Part shown: piece by piece, positions 1 through 13,300 of the stretch | Position numbering within the stretch: the stretch's first letter is position 1 | How the letters are laid out: every line of letters begins with the position of its first letter | Assembly (NCBI GenBank): GCA_013398015.1 | Contig: VZRR01010426.1 | Location: forward strand, 62,001-126,000 | Origin: Oreocharis arfaki | Taxonomy: Eukaryota; Chordata; Aves; Passeriformes; Paramythiidae | Reading direction: 5' to 3' | DNA length: 64,000 nucleotides | The notes under the pieces: model-generated | What the model was told of the DNA's origin: nothing | Databases searched by the model: none | Seen by the model: the letters and a program-made list of their open reading frames with translations, nothing else | Program-made: the position numbers and the translations under genes

Positions 1-2284
1 TTGAGAATTAGTAAATTACCCTGTAGTTGAAAGCAGCTGTCAGTGGAGGGGGAGGAATTTCTTATTTAAATTATTAACTTTTCCTGTGTTAAGATTCTAT
101 TTCTGTTTACGTTTACTATTTAGAGAAATGGGAAGACTGAGAACGCACTATTCAATATTTTAATTGTGTGTCCATATAAAAAAATCATAACTGTTTACTC
201 TCCTGTTTTGTTTATCATTGCTTACTCCTTTCAGTATAGAAAGAAAAGAAGTCATGCATGTTATAAAATCAACAGTTACTGAAAAATTTGTGCTTGAACA
301 GGTGTTCAAAAAAATCCAAAACAACAAACTGAACTAATTAAAGGAGAGTCAGAATAGAACTCATTTTCCGAAGTTCTAAGAATGGTCTTTATTCAAAAAA
401 ACCAAAGGACCTCCTTATAATCCTTAATGGTGTGCATTTGATACTGAATCACTTTGAAAGTGAAATCCTAAGAGTTTGATTTTCCACATAGAAAATTGCA
501 CTTGACTTCTAATTCATCTTTACTGTTGCTTATAACAAATTCTAATTTATTGTTCCTCAAACAAAAATTACCCTGGGAGGAAAACCACTGAAAAAAAATT
601 GAATGTGCTTATTCTACAAATTCCACTGTTGTGGAAATTATCACTGTTTTGAAAATGAGAACCAATTTTGGATTTTCTGTCAACCAGAAAATAACATTTA
701 AGGACTTGACTGAAATATTATGATGTGTGATGTTCCTTGAAGTATGTGAATCTAAAATTGTACTGAGATATAGATTATGAAGCAGAAGCAAAGATATCTT
801 CATTCTTGGAAAGTCTATGGTGTCAGTGTTTGCTCACTCTTTCTGGTTTCCTGCTGCCTACTTGCTGAGGTAGATACACACATATTCTGTAACCTGTGCC
901 AGAGGTTTTTACATGCTGAGACTCTTCAAGAGAACAGGAACCTTCCCATATTGAGTAGCAGCCAGAATTGTGGTCTTAAATATAAAATATGGGCTAAAGC
1001 AATATATTTGGCTTTTCTAGAACATCAAGTACAAATTTTAGCAAAAAAAATTATTAGAGTAGCTATCATTATTTTAGAATTATCAAAATACTGGAATTTT
1101 GTCTATAGCTTAATAAAAAGTTGATTGATTTTCAAACAGCAAAAATCTTTGGTCTCAGATGTGTAAAAACTGTCTCTATCCAAAATAAATTCTTCAGGTT
1201 CTTGAAACCTAAGTGTTCTTCAAAATGTTTTTCGAAAGTCATGAGGGATATAGGTCCCCTCTTGATTTCTCCAGTGGAATTTTTAAAAATAAGCACTCTG
1301 TCATTTAAACACCAGAACTGAAAATCAGAACACCAACAACACATTCAGATTTCATAATGTCAAATTCTGTTGCCTAATTTTATGACTGTAATGTATACAG
1401 AACTGCACGAAGAATTCATAAATACTACCGTAAGTAGGTGAAGCGTGTAGTATTGAATCAGTTACCAGCTTAGGCATCAAATCAATTATTTGTTATCCAA
1501 ATCACTCAATTTTCTTCTTGTTTGGGTTTTTTTTTCCTCTAGATGTAAAACACAAACATTTGCCTTCCATGCATTTTTCTTTACAACAACTCTAATGGCA
1601 AAATGTAGTTGTTTTACCAGGGACCACTACAGGTGGGAATTTTTTATGTAATGATGCACTTATGTGCCATTGAACTGCCAGAGAAAATGAAATACACATG
1701 GTGCATTAGGACAGCAGCTGCATCTTGTAGCTGTGTTGTAATTCTGTCTGGTTTGATATAGCCTGATAAAGAATAACAACGCAGTTTTCTGGCACAACAA
1801 TGTATTCCGTGTTAGGAACATGTACATATCATTGAACTCCATATATTTTGGCTGCTTATGGCCTTATTAGGATCCTACAATCACAGTGGCAGTGCTGACA
1901 ACTGTCATTAGAGGAGGAAGAGAATATTTTTTAAAATAATTTAGTCATTATTGAGCCAGAACTGCCTATTTAAGAAGATTCATACCATCTATACCATTTT
2001 TTGCTTGACTTCAGAGATGGTGGCCATTTCATATCCTGAGAAATAGGGCATATTTAATATCAGTGTAGTTCATTCCTACCATGATGACTCTGGTGTGAGT
2101 TGAAGATTTTAACTAATGCCTTGATTTAATAGAATGATGTTAAATCCCATTTGTTACTGTCTTGCCTATTTTGTCAGTGCCACATTGTTATGTTACAGAG
2201 GCCATTGAGCAATGATACTTTCTCTTTTTAAAATTGTTATTGATCATTAAGTACTGGTGCTTTTTCTTTATTCTTCCATCTTAG
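1..2284 (+). other. Last intron of B3GLCT (3' part)
   Basis: This stretch precedes the recognised terminal exon of B3GLCT and ends in a good splice acceptor: a T-rich tract (about 2255-2280, with runs such as TTTTTCTTTATTC) followed by AG at 2283-2284. I searched it for the penultimate exon and found none; the ORFs near 777-1344 have biased composition, poor splice context and no glycosyltransferase features. The sequence is strongly AT-rich and non-repetitive, with no CR1 or LTR match that I can see. The penultimate exon must lie upstream of the window. That the whole stretch is intron is inferred from the exon call. Confidence 0.75.
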
Positions 2285-2452
2285 GCAAGGCCAATGGACT
2301 ACCCAAAAGATTACCTTTCTCACCAAGTTCCAGTATCATTTCACAAGCATTGGAATATCGATCCAGTGAAGGTATATTTCACATGGCTGGCACCAAACTC
2401 AGAAGAGTCACATAATGGAAAAAAAGTTGGATATAACAGAGAAGATTTATAA
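2285..2452 (+). CDS. B3GLCT: B3GLCT terminal coding exon (C-terminal 55 residues, REDL end)
   Basis: This is the last coding exon of beta-1,3-glucosyltransferase, a GT31-like enzyme of the ER lumen that transfers glucose from UDP-glucose onto O-fucose on properly folded thrombospondin type 1 repeats; loss of it causes Peters-plus syndrome in humans. The acceptor AG is at 2283-2284 and the frame starts at 2285 and ends with TAA at 2450-2452. The segment DYPKDYLSHQVPVSFHKHWN followed by IDPVKVYFTWLAP matches the conserved C terminus of vertebrate B3GLCT as I remember it. The last 15 or so residues are variable and the protein ends in REDL, a KDEL-like ER-retention signal (the human protein ends in REEL). 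Only the final exon of a protein of roughly 500 residues is in the window; the catalytic domain is upstream. I see no frameshift or internal stop. The identification rests on recognition without a database search, but the long match and correct terminal signal make it firm. Confidence 0.87.
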   Translation, partial: ARPMDYPKDYLSHQVPVSFHKHWNIDPVKVYFTWLAPNSEESHNGKKVGYNREDL

Positions 2453-3940
2453 GGAGTATAAGAATGTAAGTGTTAATTACTGTTCTACAGATGAGGGACA
2501 GTCACTACTGTGATTTTTGTTTTGTTTTCATGTTGTTCATCTGTTCATGACATAAGAAGACAGTGTTTTGTTCCTGTTGGTTGCATCCCTTCAGAACAAT
2601 GGAAGAAGGCACTTAAATGACTTTTGGATTCTTTTCCTCCACTTGGTTTCTTTTTAGAATGTTTTTGGGCTTTGTATACCAATGAACTTGGCACACATTT
2701 AAGAGTCTTGGACAACTTTACCTGTCTTCTGCTTTGAACTTGGTTCAGACAGCATCAATTTACATTTCCTTCCTTTGCACTATCAAAAGCTGAAGTTATT
2801 TATTTGGGAGCCTAATATTGAATAAGTGTTGAACATCTATTAAGCATCATCTCTCATGGACTTACAGAAAAAAGTTCTCTGAAAGGTTCTGGAACAGTTT
2901 CTTGATAAATTATAGAGAACACTTGACTTTTTTTCTGTGCCCAGGAGCTAGATTGTGTGAAGGCTGTGCTCCTTTATGCTCATTTCAGATAGAAATACGG
3001 TAGTTTCCTGGAGTAGTTGGACCAGGCACGAAACCACTGTTGTACCTTTTAAGTTTATTGGCATTTGTGTGGAATGCTACGTACAAAATGAAAAAAAAAG
3101 GTTAAGGACAGGGATTTCTTAGGTGGCCACGGGAGGTCACTGTCTCCTTTAGAAACCTAAGTCACTGTACATCAATTTGGCAAATATAAAAGTGACTCTT
3201 AAGGATTTTGGCAGAACTAACACTTCAGTATTCCTGATGTGTGCATTTCCATAGCATATGAATGCCAGCTTTAAAAATTTTGTAGTATTCCTAATTTGTA
3301 TCATCAGGATAAGTAACTTTATGCATACAACATGTAAAGTGTGATTCATATTTAAAATGTTCTTGAATTTTTTTTAGTAATTCAGTTTTGTAAAAATGTT
3401 TGTAAAAAAAACCTGGCTATAGTATGTTCTGAACGAATTTTTGTATTGTAAAACTCCTTCTTTTAAAACGACAGTATATGGCACTTGTATGCTGTCACTT
3501 AACTTGGCTTGCTATATTGTAACCAAATACAGGGTCTTAAAGCCATACTGCTGAAGTAGTTTGTGGTTTGGTTTCTTTTAGTAGGTTAAAAATTGATCCC
3601 ACTCCAAAGAAAAGCAATACTCACTCTAGAGTCGAAGTAGGGGAGCCACCGATTCCTGTCTCAGTAACTACCAAACTTGTATAAACATTTGTTTGTGAAT
3701 GTAGCTTGTGGGTTTCTAAGCATTGAATAGCAAGCACATATTCATAACAGATTCAAATTCTGATTAAGAAAGAGCAATTCATGTTATGTCTTTTTTTCTT
3801 CCCACTACCAGTGCCTTAAACAGTAGACATTTTACTGATACCAGGACTGTGTTCTCTGATACCATTGGTGAATTGTTAATTATGTTTACTGTTTAGAACT
3901 GTGAAAGCTGAAAGCTGAATAAAAGCATTCTTTAACCTTT
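2453..3940 (+). other. B3GLCT: B3GLCT 3' untranslated region (probable)
   Basis: The sequence after the B3GLCT stop codon has no coding frame and is AT-rich, with an AU-rich TTATTTATTT stretch near 2798. The first canonical AATAAA is at 3918-3923. The downstream limit is inferred from this signal, giving a 3' UTR of about 1.5 kb. Longer alternative ends are possible: more AATAAA hexamers occur near 5673 and 6661. RNA reads would be needed to choose between them. Confidence 0.55.
3918..3923 (+). other. Candidate polyadenylation signal of B3GLCT
   Basis: This is a canonical AATAAA hexamer, the first one found after the B3GLCT stop codon. A T/GT-rich stretch (about 3937-3957, containing CCTTTTGTGCC) follows at the expected distance for a downstream element. 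Cleavage would be expected around 3935-3945. The position and context are seen in the sequence; its use is inferred. Confidence 0.5.
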
Positions 3941-6900
3941 TGTGCCTTCTTCCTCTTTGCGAACCAAGTACAGGATTCTTTAAGCACCAGTGAAATAAGT
4001 TCATCACCTTAATTGTATTTACTGTCAGTTTTATTAAAAGGCAGCTTAATCTTTGGGTTTTTTTCATGTTCTGTCCTGACCTGCAGATGAGGTCAGTTTT
4101 CAGCCTTTAGTGTTGTGCAAATGGAAAATGCTGTTTTGATGAACACCTCACGTGATTGGGAGCCTTGCTGCTATCACAAAACATGTGTCACTATTGAATT
4201 CCCCAAAGGTCTTGCAACTCAGTCCAATCAGGTCCAACTTCCAACTGGTGGTATTTAATCTCTCCTTGTGCCCTGTGGAGGCAGACTAGATCAACAAAAG
4301 AGGGTTAGATTTGGGTCCTGGCTGTGTTGTACCTGTAGACTGCTTATTTAAGCGTGGGAAGTCATTGACTCGTTGATTGATTACTTACTTGACTTCTACT
4401 TCTGGTTTGACAAATGTAGTACTAGCTGTCCTAAAGTCCATCTTTTCCCTTGCTGTTAGCCCTGGGTTTTACTGCAAGGTTTCTGGTGGTATTAGTAAGC
4501 ATCAGACTTCTGATTTTTGTCTCCATAGTTTTGAAAGCAACAAAGCCATAATTTGCTCAAGTATTTTGCCCCCAAAACTCTGACTTTTGAGACACTGCAG
4601 CAGCATGACACAAGTGACCTTTTAGTCCACCAACTAAATGAGATTTTTTAAAGCAAAGAATCACAAAGAGTTTCTATAAACAAGATGGGAAGCCTTCTAT
4701 GTGAACTTTAGTGTTAGAAGACTCAGGATGACTGTTACTAGCTGAAACCTAAGGACAAAACTGTGTGTTAATGAGCCTGAACAGTTCTAAGGTTTCTCAT
4801 GAAAATTAAGTGGATTATAAATGGTGTAATGTTAAAGCAAATCAATAGAAGGGGCATTCACAACTCACTTGGTAATAGGCGGATTAAAACAGGGCTGTAA
4901 AGTTGATTGACTGCTTAAAGTTTCCTTTTCTGGGACATTGCAGGGTTGTGGCATGAAAAAGAAAATCTGGGAATCATTACTGACTATTTGTTTTTAATAT
5001 TTATAACATAAAAAATTTCCATGTATTAAGATCTTTCTTTGACAGAATTCTTTTGATAATTTGGTTGGTTGGTTCATCTGCCAGGAGCCAAAAAAACCCT
5101 TGAAATACTAGTGCCTTCAATACAGCAGATACGTAAATGAGGAGTGATGAAGTATTTGCGGCCCACATTTGATCACGAGTGAGAATCAGGGCTGTGGATC
5201 TCTTTTTACTTCCCTACATCTGCAGCTGGCCCAGGCATGGAGGATCCTCAAAGGACCTGACCTTTGTCTCTTCCTCTGTGATTAGGAAAATGGGCAAGAG
5301 TCTTGAGGCAGCTTGCAAGCTGGGTAACTTTTATTTTGTGCCAGAAGACTTTTCCTTAACACCAGCTCCAATGGCTGCCGACTGGAGAGAGGAATCCAAA
5401 TTACCTTATTTTCAATTCTTTGTTTTCTTTAATGGATTTCATTATCATGGCTGGAACAAGAATGTCTCAGCCAGAGGCCTGAGGCACCATTCAATGAGAT
5501 TCTTGGAAAGTGGGATCAACACTTTGTAAGGACTGCCATAACTACCTACTGTGAGCACCTCCAAAGCCGATAGTGCCACTGCATTACCAAGAAGCATGGA
5601 GAAGTAGTAGGAGATTTACTTTTTGCAACACTGTAAAGTTCTGAATTCTTTTGTGCATTGGACACCATGATAATAAATACATTTGAGTTTGCTTCAATGC
5701 AATTGCTTCTGCTTCTTGTTGATATGAAATTAAAGGAGAAATTTGGAATTCTGAGCAAAATGCTCCCTGAGGGTGTCTCCTCATCATGCATTGGCTGAGG
5801 AATCTAAGAGCACTTGACTCTGCTCCATTAGTGCTGCCCAGTGCAGCTCTGGCTCTGAGGTCCCAGGTCATGTAAGCTTGGTGGCTTCACCCTCTGTACT
5901 AGCCATGTGCACACATCTACTGTGTCAGTATAGAACAAATTCACCTCCCCAGTCACACTGAGGTCTTTATCTTTAAGTAATTGCTTCATTCAGCAAAGAA
6001 ATAGATTCAGTATTGATTTCTAAGTAACTAATTTTTCTGTTTCAATTTTGACACATTATGTGCATGTGTAAAGAATAGCTTTTTTAATACACAGTCTCAG
6101 AGTGGTAGCCATTGTGTAACTACTTGTTTTAAATTCTGTCCTGAGAAGAAAAATCCTCATGCTTTTCAAATCCCAGCCTGTGGTTTATAAGAAGAGACCT
6201 GTGGGACTAGAGGAAGTAGAGGGAGGTGAACAATCTGTGTGCATCTACCTGCTTTTGCAGGTTCCCTTGACTTGTTTGTTTGTGCCTTTGTCAGCCAGGA
6301 AGCAGAAGTACCTCCAATGAAATCAGTTAATTTCTTCTGCTAGGACCTGCACTTGCATGGCAAGAATGAAACAGCTTTGGTGGAATGCGTGTGCACTGGT
6401 TAGTTCTGAACACAAGGGGAAAAGACACAGTAGAAATAATTTATTTAAAGATGAAAAGGTAAGTAGGCATTATGCAAATGCATACACAGGCCTAAAGGAC
6501 TCACTGTCAAAGAAAGGAAGAACTGGTTTGGAAAACAGGCTATGGAGAAGAGTGATAGGAAATTACATCAATGGAGTTTAATGAAACATTCTTTATGGAA
6601 AATCTATAGGCATGCTGCTTTTGTAAGCCAAAAAACAATGCTAAGCTATTCCTGTGAGAAATAAAATTTTAAAGCAATGCTTTTGTAAGTCTGAAGGCTT
6701 AAGAGCCTGACTGTTAAACAGAACAACTCCAAGAAAGTTGAAAGCACTAGGCTGTTAATATTTTAGACTCAACTTACAAAAAAAAAAAAAAAAAAGTAGT
6801 ATAAGCAGATCGTTAATTAATAAGAAGCCAATAAAGAAAATTATCTGCTGGGAAAATTATTGTGCATCATCAACTGGTTTATGCCCACTTCTCATTTACA

Positions 6901-9900
6901 TATTTCTAGCTGGGTCATCCTCCAGATGAAGGTCTAATCAGACAGTTTATAATGAACCCCATCAATGTCCTCATAGCAGGAGCTCAGGTTGCCCGAGTTC
7001 TACAGGCACTGCACCCCATCTTCACAGGGGTGCTGCATGACACTGTCTGCTACCTGCTCCCCAAAAGCCTGGGAGAATAGTAAGAAAGACAGCACATATC
7101 CCTCAGGGAGGAGGGAAACATTGTAGGACTGAAGACCTTGTGAGTTCCTCAGTTGTCTTAAGGAGCGCTCTCACTGGTCTTCCTTCGAAGCAGCTGTTCC
7201 CTGGCTAGCGAGGCAGCAGGAGTGAGACGGGTGTAACCCTGAGTAATCACAAATATGAAGTAATAGCCTGGAGCAGGTCAAGCTCAGTTGTAGCATTTGG
7301 TAGCTCTAAGGACAGTTGGTCACAATTGCTGATGGCTGATGTTGGCTAATTCACCACCCTTTTTTTCCTTAAGACTTCTTATGTTGCTAAGATTGTGTTT
7401 GCAAGCTCCTTGAGGGAGCCCTTTACACAGAGCAGAGTGGGAGCTGTGCAGTGCTTTGATGCACTATGCTGTGGTCCCATGGCCTCATTCTGCCCAGTCA
7501 GGAAGCTCTGCTGAAAGTTCTGAGTCTATCTCTTGCCCTGACAAACCAAGTTACTAACTTGTTTTTCTTCTTCAGGCTAGAATTTTCCCATTGATGGAAT
7601 TTATGTTAACTAAAACATCTGATCCTACAAATGCTAGTTCTGGAATGACTTTACAGTTAAGAAATAGTGAAATACACTTTAAACAAAATAAAATGTGGAT
7701 AATCATACTATAGTTACCAGGTTGTTATATTCTTGTGAGGAACTCTGTCAAGCGCAGTTTGGATGTCCGAAAAAGATACGATTTTGTTTTGTAAAAACTG
7801 GCTTACCTCTACCGTGTTTTGCCCCTTGTTCACCCAAATGATATGATTAACAAACCTTGCTTTAGAAGCTCATAATTGTCCTGCCAGTCTTTCAAAAACT
7901 GGTAAAGTATTTGCTGTCTTTCCAGCATTACTGTTGGTATTGCTTATTATGAGTGTTTTCATGACCTTTGTTAGCAATTCAGCCACTTCTTTCTTAAAAT
8001 CTTTCTGGTTTCTTGAGTGAGTATCGTGGAAGGTCAGGTGGGTTGCAGTGAAGAGGGTAGAGATTGTAGAAATGCAGAAGGGACAGGAAAGAGGTACTGA
8101 GGTACCAAAGTCTGTGCAACTTTTGTGTGCTCACATTAGTGTGTGCAGCCATATGCTCATGGATGTCGATACTGATCTCCATGTTGGAGGCAGTCTTAGT
8201 AAACCTTTCTGGGAATTTCCTATCACACTCATTGCTTCTAGAATAGAGAAGTGTGGATTTACCTTAGCGATGGACAGGCTCATACTGCAATTGACTGCTT
8301 TGGTTCCTTGCCCATGAATCTGTTGTTCTTCTTCAGCCTCTGCAGAACTGGGACTCTGAGTGGGTGGGTTAACTCCTACCTTACCATCCACCTGCCCACA
8401 GGCAAGATCCCAAAACAGTTGAAAATTAAAGCCAGTTTTAAACATAGCTAATGTGGCTTATGGCTCCGAGGGCAAACACCATAAAAGTGCAGCACTGCGT
8501 CTCTCCATGTGCTGGAAAGGGCAGGACTGAATTGCAGAAGGGCCCTGCTCCAGCACCAAATAGACCCAAGAAGTGATAATGGGGCCAGGCTCCTTCCATT
8601 GTCATTGACTGTATGCCATGTGAAGAGATGCTTCTTGAATGCAAACATTGAACTCAGTGAGCCGAGTCAGATTCTTTGCTTGTCAACACCCATTTAAGCA
8701 GGATATATTTTCCTTTCAGATTAAAAAGTAACATATTCCAGAATTTGCTCCATTTTATTTCTAAAGATAGAAACAATGCAAAGGGTTTAAGACTATGGGG
8801 CAGTCTTTTGTTCAGTGAAAGACTAAACAAGCTGAAAGTATCCATTTGAAAAATCACAAGCAGGGCAAGGAGTGTACCCATAACCTGGGTACAGAGAGAG
8901 AGAAAACAAACTTGCCAGGGTAGTTCTAATACAGCAAGTGTGTTTTCTGTAGCACAAAACTGAACTGCAGAACCTGACAACATCAGCTGAGCAGAGACTA
9001 AGTACAAAAAGAGCTTAAAACTGGATTGTACAAAATCACAGCAGAACGATCTGGAAATGGCTAATAAACACAGTGGTTTTCAAGAAAAGTCTTCAAGCTA
9101 AGGTCTGAATTGGGGCAACCTGATGTTGTGCAGGTACACTGGGCTAAATGGAGCTTTGTCCCAGCTCGGTATGAGTCTTTCTGTGTAATACTGGCATGTG
9201 CACAAAGTTCAGTTCAAAAGGAGGGCTTGGGCCTTGTGATTATCAGCAGTGCTTCAGCTGCTGTGCCTATAGACTATCAGAGCCTCCTGTGGTTGTATAA
9301 GTCCAGAGCCACCTCAGAGACCATGGATCAAAAGAGAGAATCTGTCAAACCTCTGCTTTCCTCTTCTGTGGCAATATCTGAGAACCCCAGAAGCAGATGG
9401 TTGTCAACACTTGGACCATGGGCCACACATGGGTGCAAGATAAGTATGGTTCACCACAGCTTATGAGATGAGAAACATGCCAAGGACAAAAGCGCTAAAG
9501 CTCAGGCTCTGCAGGGCAGCCAGCCAAGCTCTTTGCTGAATCCGGTTTTAGGATCCCAAAGAAACCACACAACTTTTCATATCAGAAAACGAACAAGCTT
9601 TGGAGCCAAAACATCGATGACATCTTGAGCCAGTGCAATGCCACCATTGTCCAAACCCTGCCCTTGGGGACTTGGTGCTTGAAAGCTGAAGCTCCAAGCA
9701 GGGAAGTTTCTTACTCTTGTCTACAGTTTTCTCTTGTGCTCTGTACATCCTGCAAAATCTGTTTTAACACTGGGCCTGTGAACTGAGCCATACCGTTGTT
9801 CCTAGCCTTAGCTAGGCTGAAATACCTACTCCAGGTGAGTATTTAATTGACTCCTATCAGCATTAATCGCACTTCTGAGAGGACTGGAGCCAGTGCTGTA

Positions 9901-9999
9901 CCAGCTTATTCCAGGCGAGCAGATCCCTTGTACTTCACACCCCTTGGGCAGTGCCTCTCAGAGCTGTTTCTCAACAGGAGCAGCACATTTGCACACAGA
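3941..9999. other. Intergenic, no gene seen
   Basis: No exon with convincing splice sites and coding character was found on either strand. The ORFs at 5179-5529, 5584-5871, 8131-8445, 8654-9007 and 9110-9466 are short, lack recognisable domains, and overlap open frames on the opposite strand, as expected by chance. A poly-A run lies near 6778-6795. A 42-codon ATG frame at 6952-7080 is somewhat GC-rich but not recognisable. Alternative late polyadenylation signals of B3GLCT may lie near 5673 or 6661. Confidence 0.6.
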
Positions 10000-10350
10000 A
10001 ACTCAGAACTGCAGAATAGCCCTGGCTCCTCTGGAGGTCACTTGGTCTAGCCCACCTGCTCAAGCAGGGGCATGTACAGCTGATTGCCCAGGACCATGCT
10101 CAGGCAGCTTTTGAGTGTCTCCAAGGATGCAGACCCCACCACCTCTCCAGACAACCTGTGACAGTGTCTGACCACCAGTATAAATCGTTTTCTTACATTT
10201 AGTTGGAATTCCCTGTGTTTCGATTTGTTCCCACTGCCTCTTGTTCTGTTGTTGGACTCCACTGAGAAGACTTCAGCTCCATCTAATCTACACCTTCCCA
10301 TCACGTACTTACTGATAAGATCCTACCTGAACCTCTGCCCCTGAGAAGTC
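10000..10350 (-). mobile_element. CR1 LINE 3' fragment
   Basis: Read on the minus strand, this matches the 3' part of the avian CR1 retrotransposon. Diagnostic blocks, as they appear on the plus strand, are the GGTCTAGCCCACCTGCTC segment, the GTGTCTCCAAGGATGCAGAC segment and the CCACTGCCTCTTGTTCTGTT segment. These are reverse complements of standard CR1 motifs. The terminal ATTCTATG tail is missing, so the very 3' end is truncated or decayed. The copy is diverged and non-coding. The outer limits are approximate. Confidence 0.85.
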
Positions 10351-13300
10351 TCTGAAGCTGCCTAAGTGGGGTTCAGATTCAATTTGGTTTTGCTTATTTG
10401 ACAGTTTCACTTTAACATGGCAAGGTGACTCCAGGCACTTTCCACCAGAGCCTGTTTACAGGTTTTTAATAACTGTCACAGCGCCAAGCATTTGCTGCAT
10501 GGTGAGAAGCTGCTGGGAATAATTAGCAACAAGAGGAAAATGTCAAAGAGATTCAAATGTAGCATTTATACAAAAAGCTACTGCTTTTTAAAATTCCTGT
10601 CAGCAGCAGCACAAAACCTCTGTGAGTCCCTGAATCTCGAGGTTCATCCCACCCACACAGCTGCGCAAAGCAAGTTCCCCACACAGTCCTGTTTCTCTTC
10701 CCTGAAGGAGAGGTGCCAGCAGCGCTGGGAGCTGGAGAGACACACGAGCTCCTCAATGCCCCAGCATCCTGCACATGGCACCTTTCTGCCAGCCATGCTA
10801 TCCATGAATCATGCCCCTGTAGGAAGCTGCCCAATCTGTCTGCATCACTTACATCACTGCTCAGGCCATCTCTCCTGTTGCCTCCATTTCCTGCTTGGTT
10901 TTGCCTCCAGCCACCCCATCACTGTGCCAAGCTCTCCAGTTCCCCACATCGATCCCCCAGTACCAGCCATGAGTTATGTGACATGTTCCTCCTGCTGCCC
11001 TCATCCCACTAAAAATCAATGGGCAGTTACTGTAATCTGCAGGTTTTAAATCATTTTCATGAGAAGGAGAGTCAGTTTTCCATTAACCCTTCGCCCCCCA
11101 CAGGGTTCATTACCAGTGTGCAGCTTAAGGTGTTACTGAAGCCTCCCTAGGGATTGTACTGCTTCAACTGGAGGTGCTGGGGAAGAGATTTCCTCCAAAA
11201 CCCACTTGCTCTATGGCTTCCCTGACACTCCACTGTGGAAGTGGCCTCATCCTGCCAGCACAAAGATGACCTGCTCTAAAAAGTGCATGCTTCGCTGTGT
11301 CAGTGTTTTGGGGGTCAGATTGAGGCTTACTCCTGCCAGAGCCTCTCTCCCAGCACAAAGAATGGAGGGAAAGTGTTTGCTGCTGAGGCTGAGCAGAGGG
11401 TTTAAAACATTTGAGGGATGGGTGCAGGCCTCTGTCTCCCTAAATGTTCACGTGGAGTTGCTTCCATGGTGAGAAAAAAATTAATACATTTCTCCAGTGA
11501 TGCCCCAGTAGGACTGAAAAGCCGGTTTATATCTTCAAAGCACATTTGTATCTTCAGGAGCAGACAAAGGCTTTCACAGCAGCCCCACCACAGAGTGCAG
11601 AGCAATAAAACTACTTTTAGTCAGCTCTTGGGGATCTAACCTATGGGTGGTAACTTGGAAATAGAAGATGTTTAAATCTGTAAGATACAAATACTGTTTT
11701 CTGCAATATCCCTGACCCTCTAATATGTTTTCTTTCCTCCATTAAGTCCTCCTGATTAGCGAAAAAAATAGTGATTAATTGCGGATTTTGAGATAACCAT
11801 GAAAAATTCTTCTCCTGTCCACAAATAATTTTTTAAAAATTATTTTAAAGTTCATCAGCAATCTCTGTGGAGTGTATTCCTAAACAGAATTTATAGGTAT
11901 GTGTTCTTCTTCAATATATATGTACATTTATAAGACTTATTTCAAAGACACATGATTCTCTCAAACCTCAGTGTTAATAGCTCCAAGGAACTGATTTTAC
12001 ACAGTCACCACCATTAAGATCCTGTATTTACATTGCACTATCTCTGGGCAGGTACAATACAGGGGAGCACACATATTAAAGCAAGAAATTATTTATATTG
12101 TCCTGTGTAATTTTCTCAGGTGCTCCTCATGCCTTTGTTAGCCAAATCCTTTCTGAAATGCCCTTTTCACCTGTGCTGAAATACCCCAAAGGGATTCAAG
12201 GATTAAAATTCATGGGTTTAGACTTCACACTGCCACTATTTCTGTCTGAATTATTCAGATACTCGAGTACCCGTTAGTGAGAAGAGCCAGAGCACTCAAT
12301 CATGACAGCGTGGCAACACCCAGACTTTCAGCTCTCCCCCGGGGTTTACACACGACGTGATCCTACACCTACCAGTGATGATAGGAGATGTTCATACTGC
12401 CCAGAGCACAGAGCTTTGCATTCCCCAGGCACATGGTGCCGACAGAATTACCCATCAGCTGGAGAGTCATCTGAGAGGGAGCTGAAGCGCCCGTCTCTAA
12501 GGTTTAAGCGGAAGCACTCCATGCTCCCTGGAGACACTGGACCCCCGGAGCAGCAGTGCTGGGCAGGTTGCTGCTGAAGATGTTTCATTTTAGATGGAGT
12601 ACGTGTACACCTGGAGGAGCAGCCCACAGACCCCAGGTCTTCCTCTCTGCTGGCTGAGTGGCTGCAGGATCTGCTGAGATAAAGAAAGGTAAGGGGTCTC
12701 CATGCAGGTGACAAGGCTGCAGTTACCTATCTTTATACTGAGAAATGTTTAGCCAAGTTCTGTTTGTATCACTGTGGATGTAGAGCACCTCTCTGCAGTA
12801 GAGGGTCATTTATCCCCTCTCACAGCAACTGTGAGCCAGAAGTAAAAAAATAAATGGGGTGTGCATTAGTGAATATTGGGCTTTTACATCTCAGCTACTG
12901 TGAGGAATGTAGCAAGACTTTTTTAATTCTGTATTTTCAGAATTTATTTTAAAATGCAGTCTTTGTAATTTATCTCATGCAATGGCTATTGCACAAATGG
13001 AAATATCCCACATTAGACAAATAACAAATCATGTTTGAGTTGACCAAATCATCCCTTTCAAGGTGCAATTAATTATTCAAGAAGTACATATCCAAATGTT
13101 ACATAAGAGCTCTCTTCCATCTGAAATTACCAAATATAATTTAAAATGTATAGAAGAGGAGACAAGTAGCTTCAAATAATTTTGTGAAATTCTAATTATT
13201 TTCAAAATAGGTTCAAAGCCTGAGACTTCCATTTGTAACTCTGCATACTGCTAAATGCAATGTTCCCACAGACACAAAGAGCTCCCTGAGCAAAATCATA

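Noticed and set aside
777..1344. ORFs on both strands inside the B3GLCT intron
   Set aside because: They overlap each other, have no recognisable domain or splice context, and lie in the intron of a recognised gene.
6952..7080. ATG-initiated 42-codon frame with fairly high GC and hydrophobic residues
   Set aside because: It is too short, with no recognisable family, no clear promoter or splice support, and many such frames arise by chance in 64 kb.
12785..12805. GCAGTAGAGGGTCA, resembling a third CTCF motif
   Set aside because: The invariant C after the G run is replaced by T, so the match is weaker than at the two sites reported.
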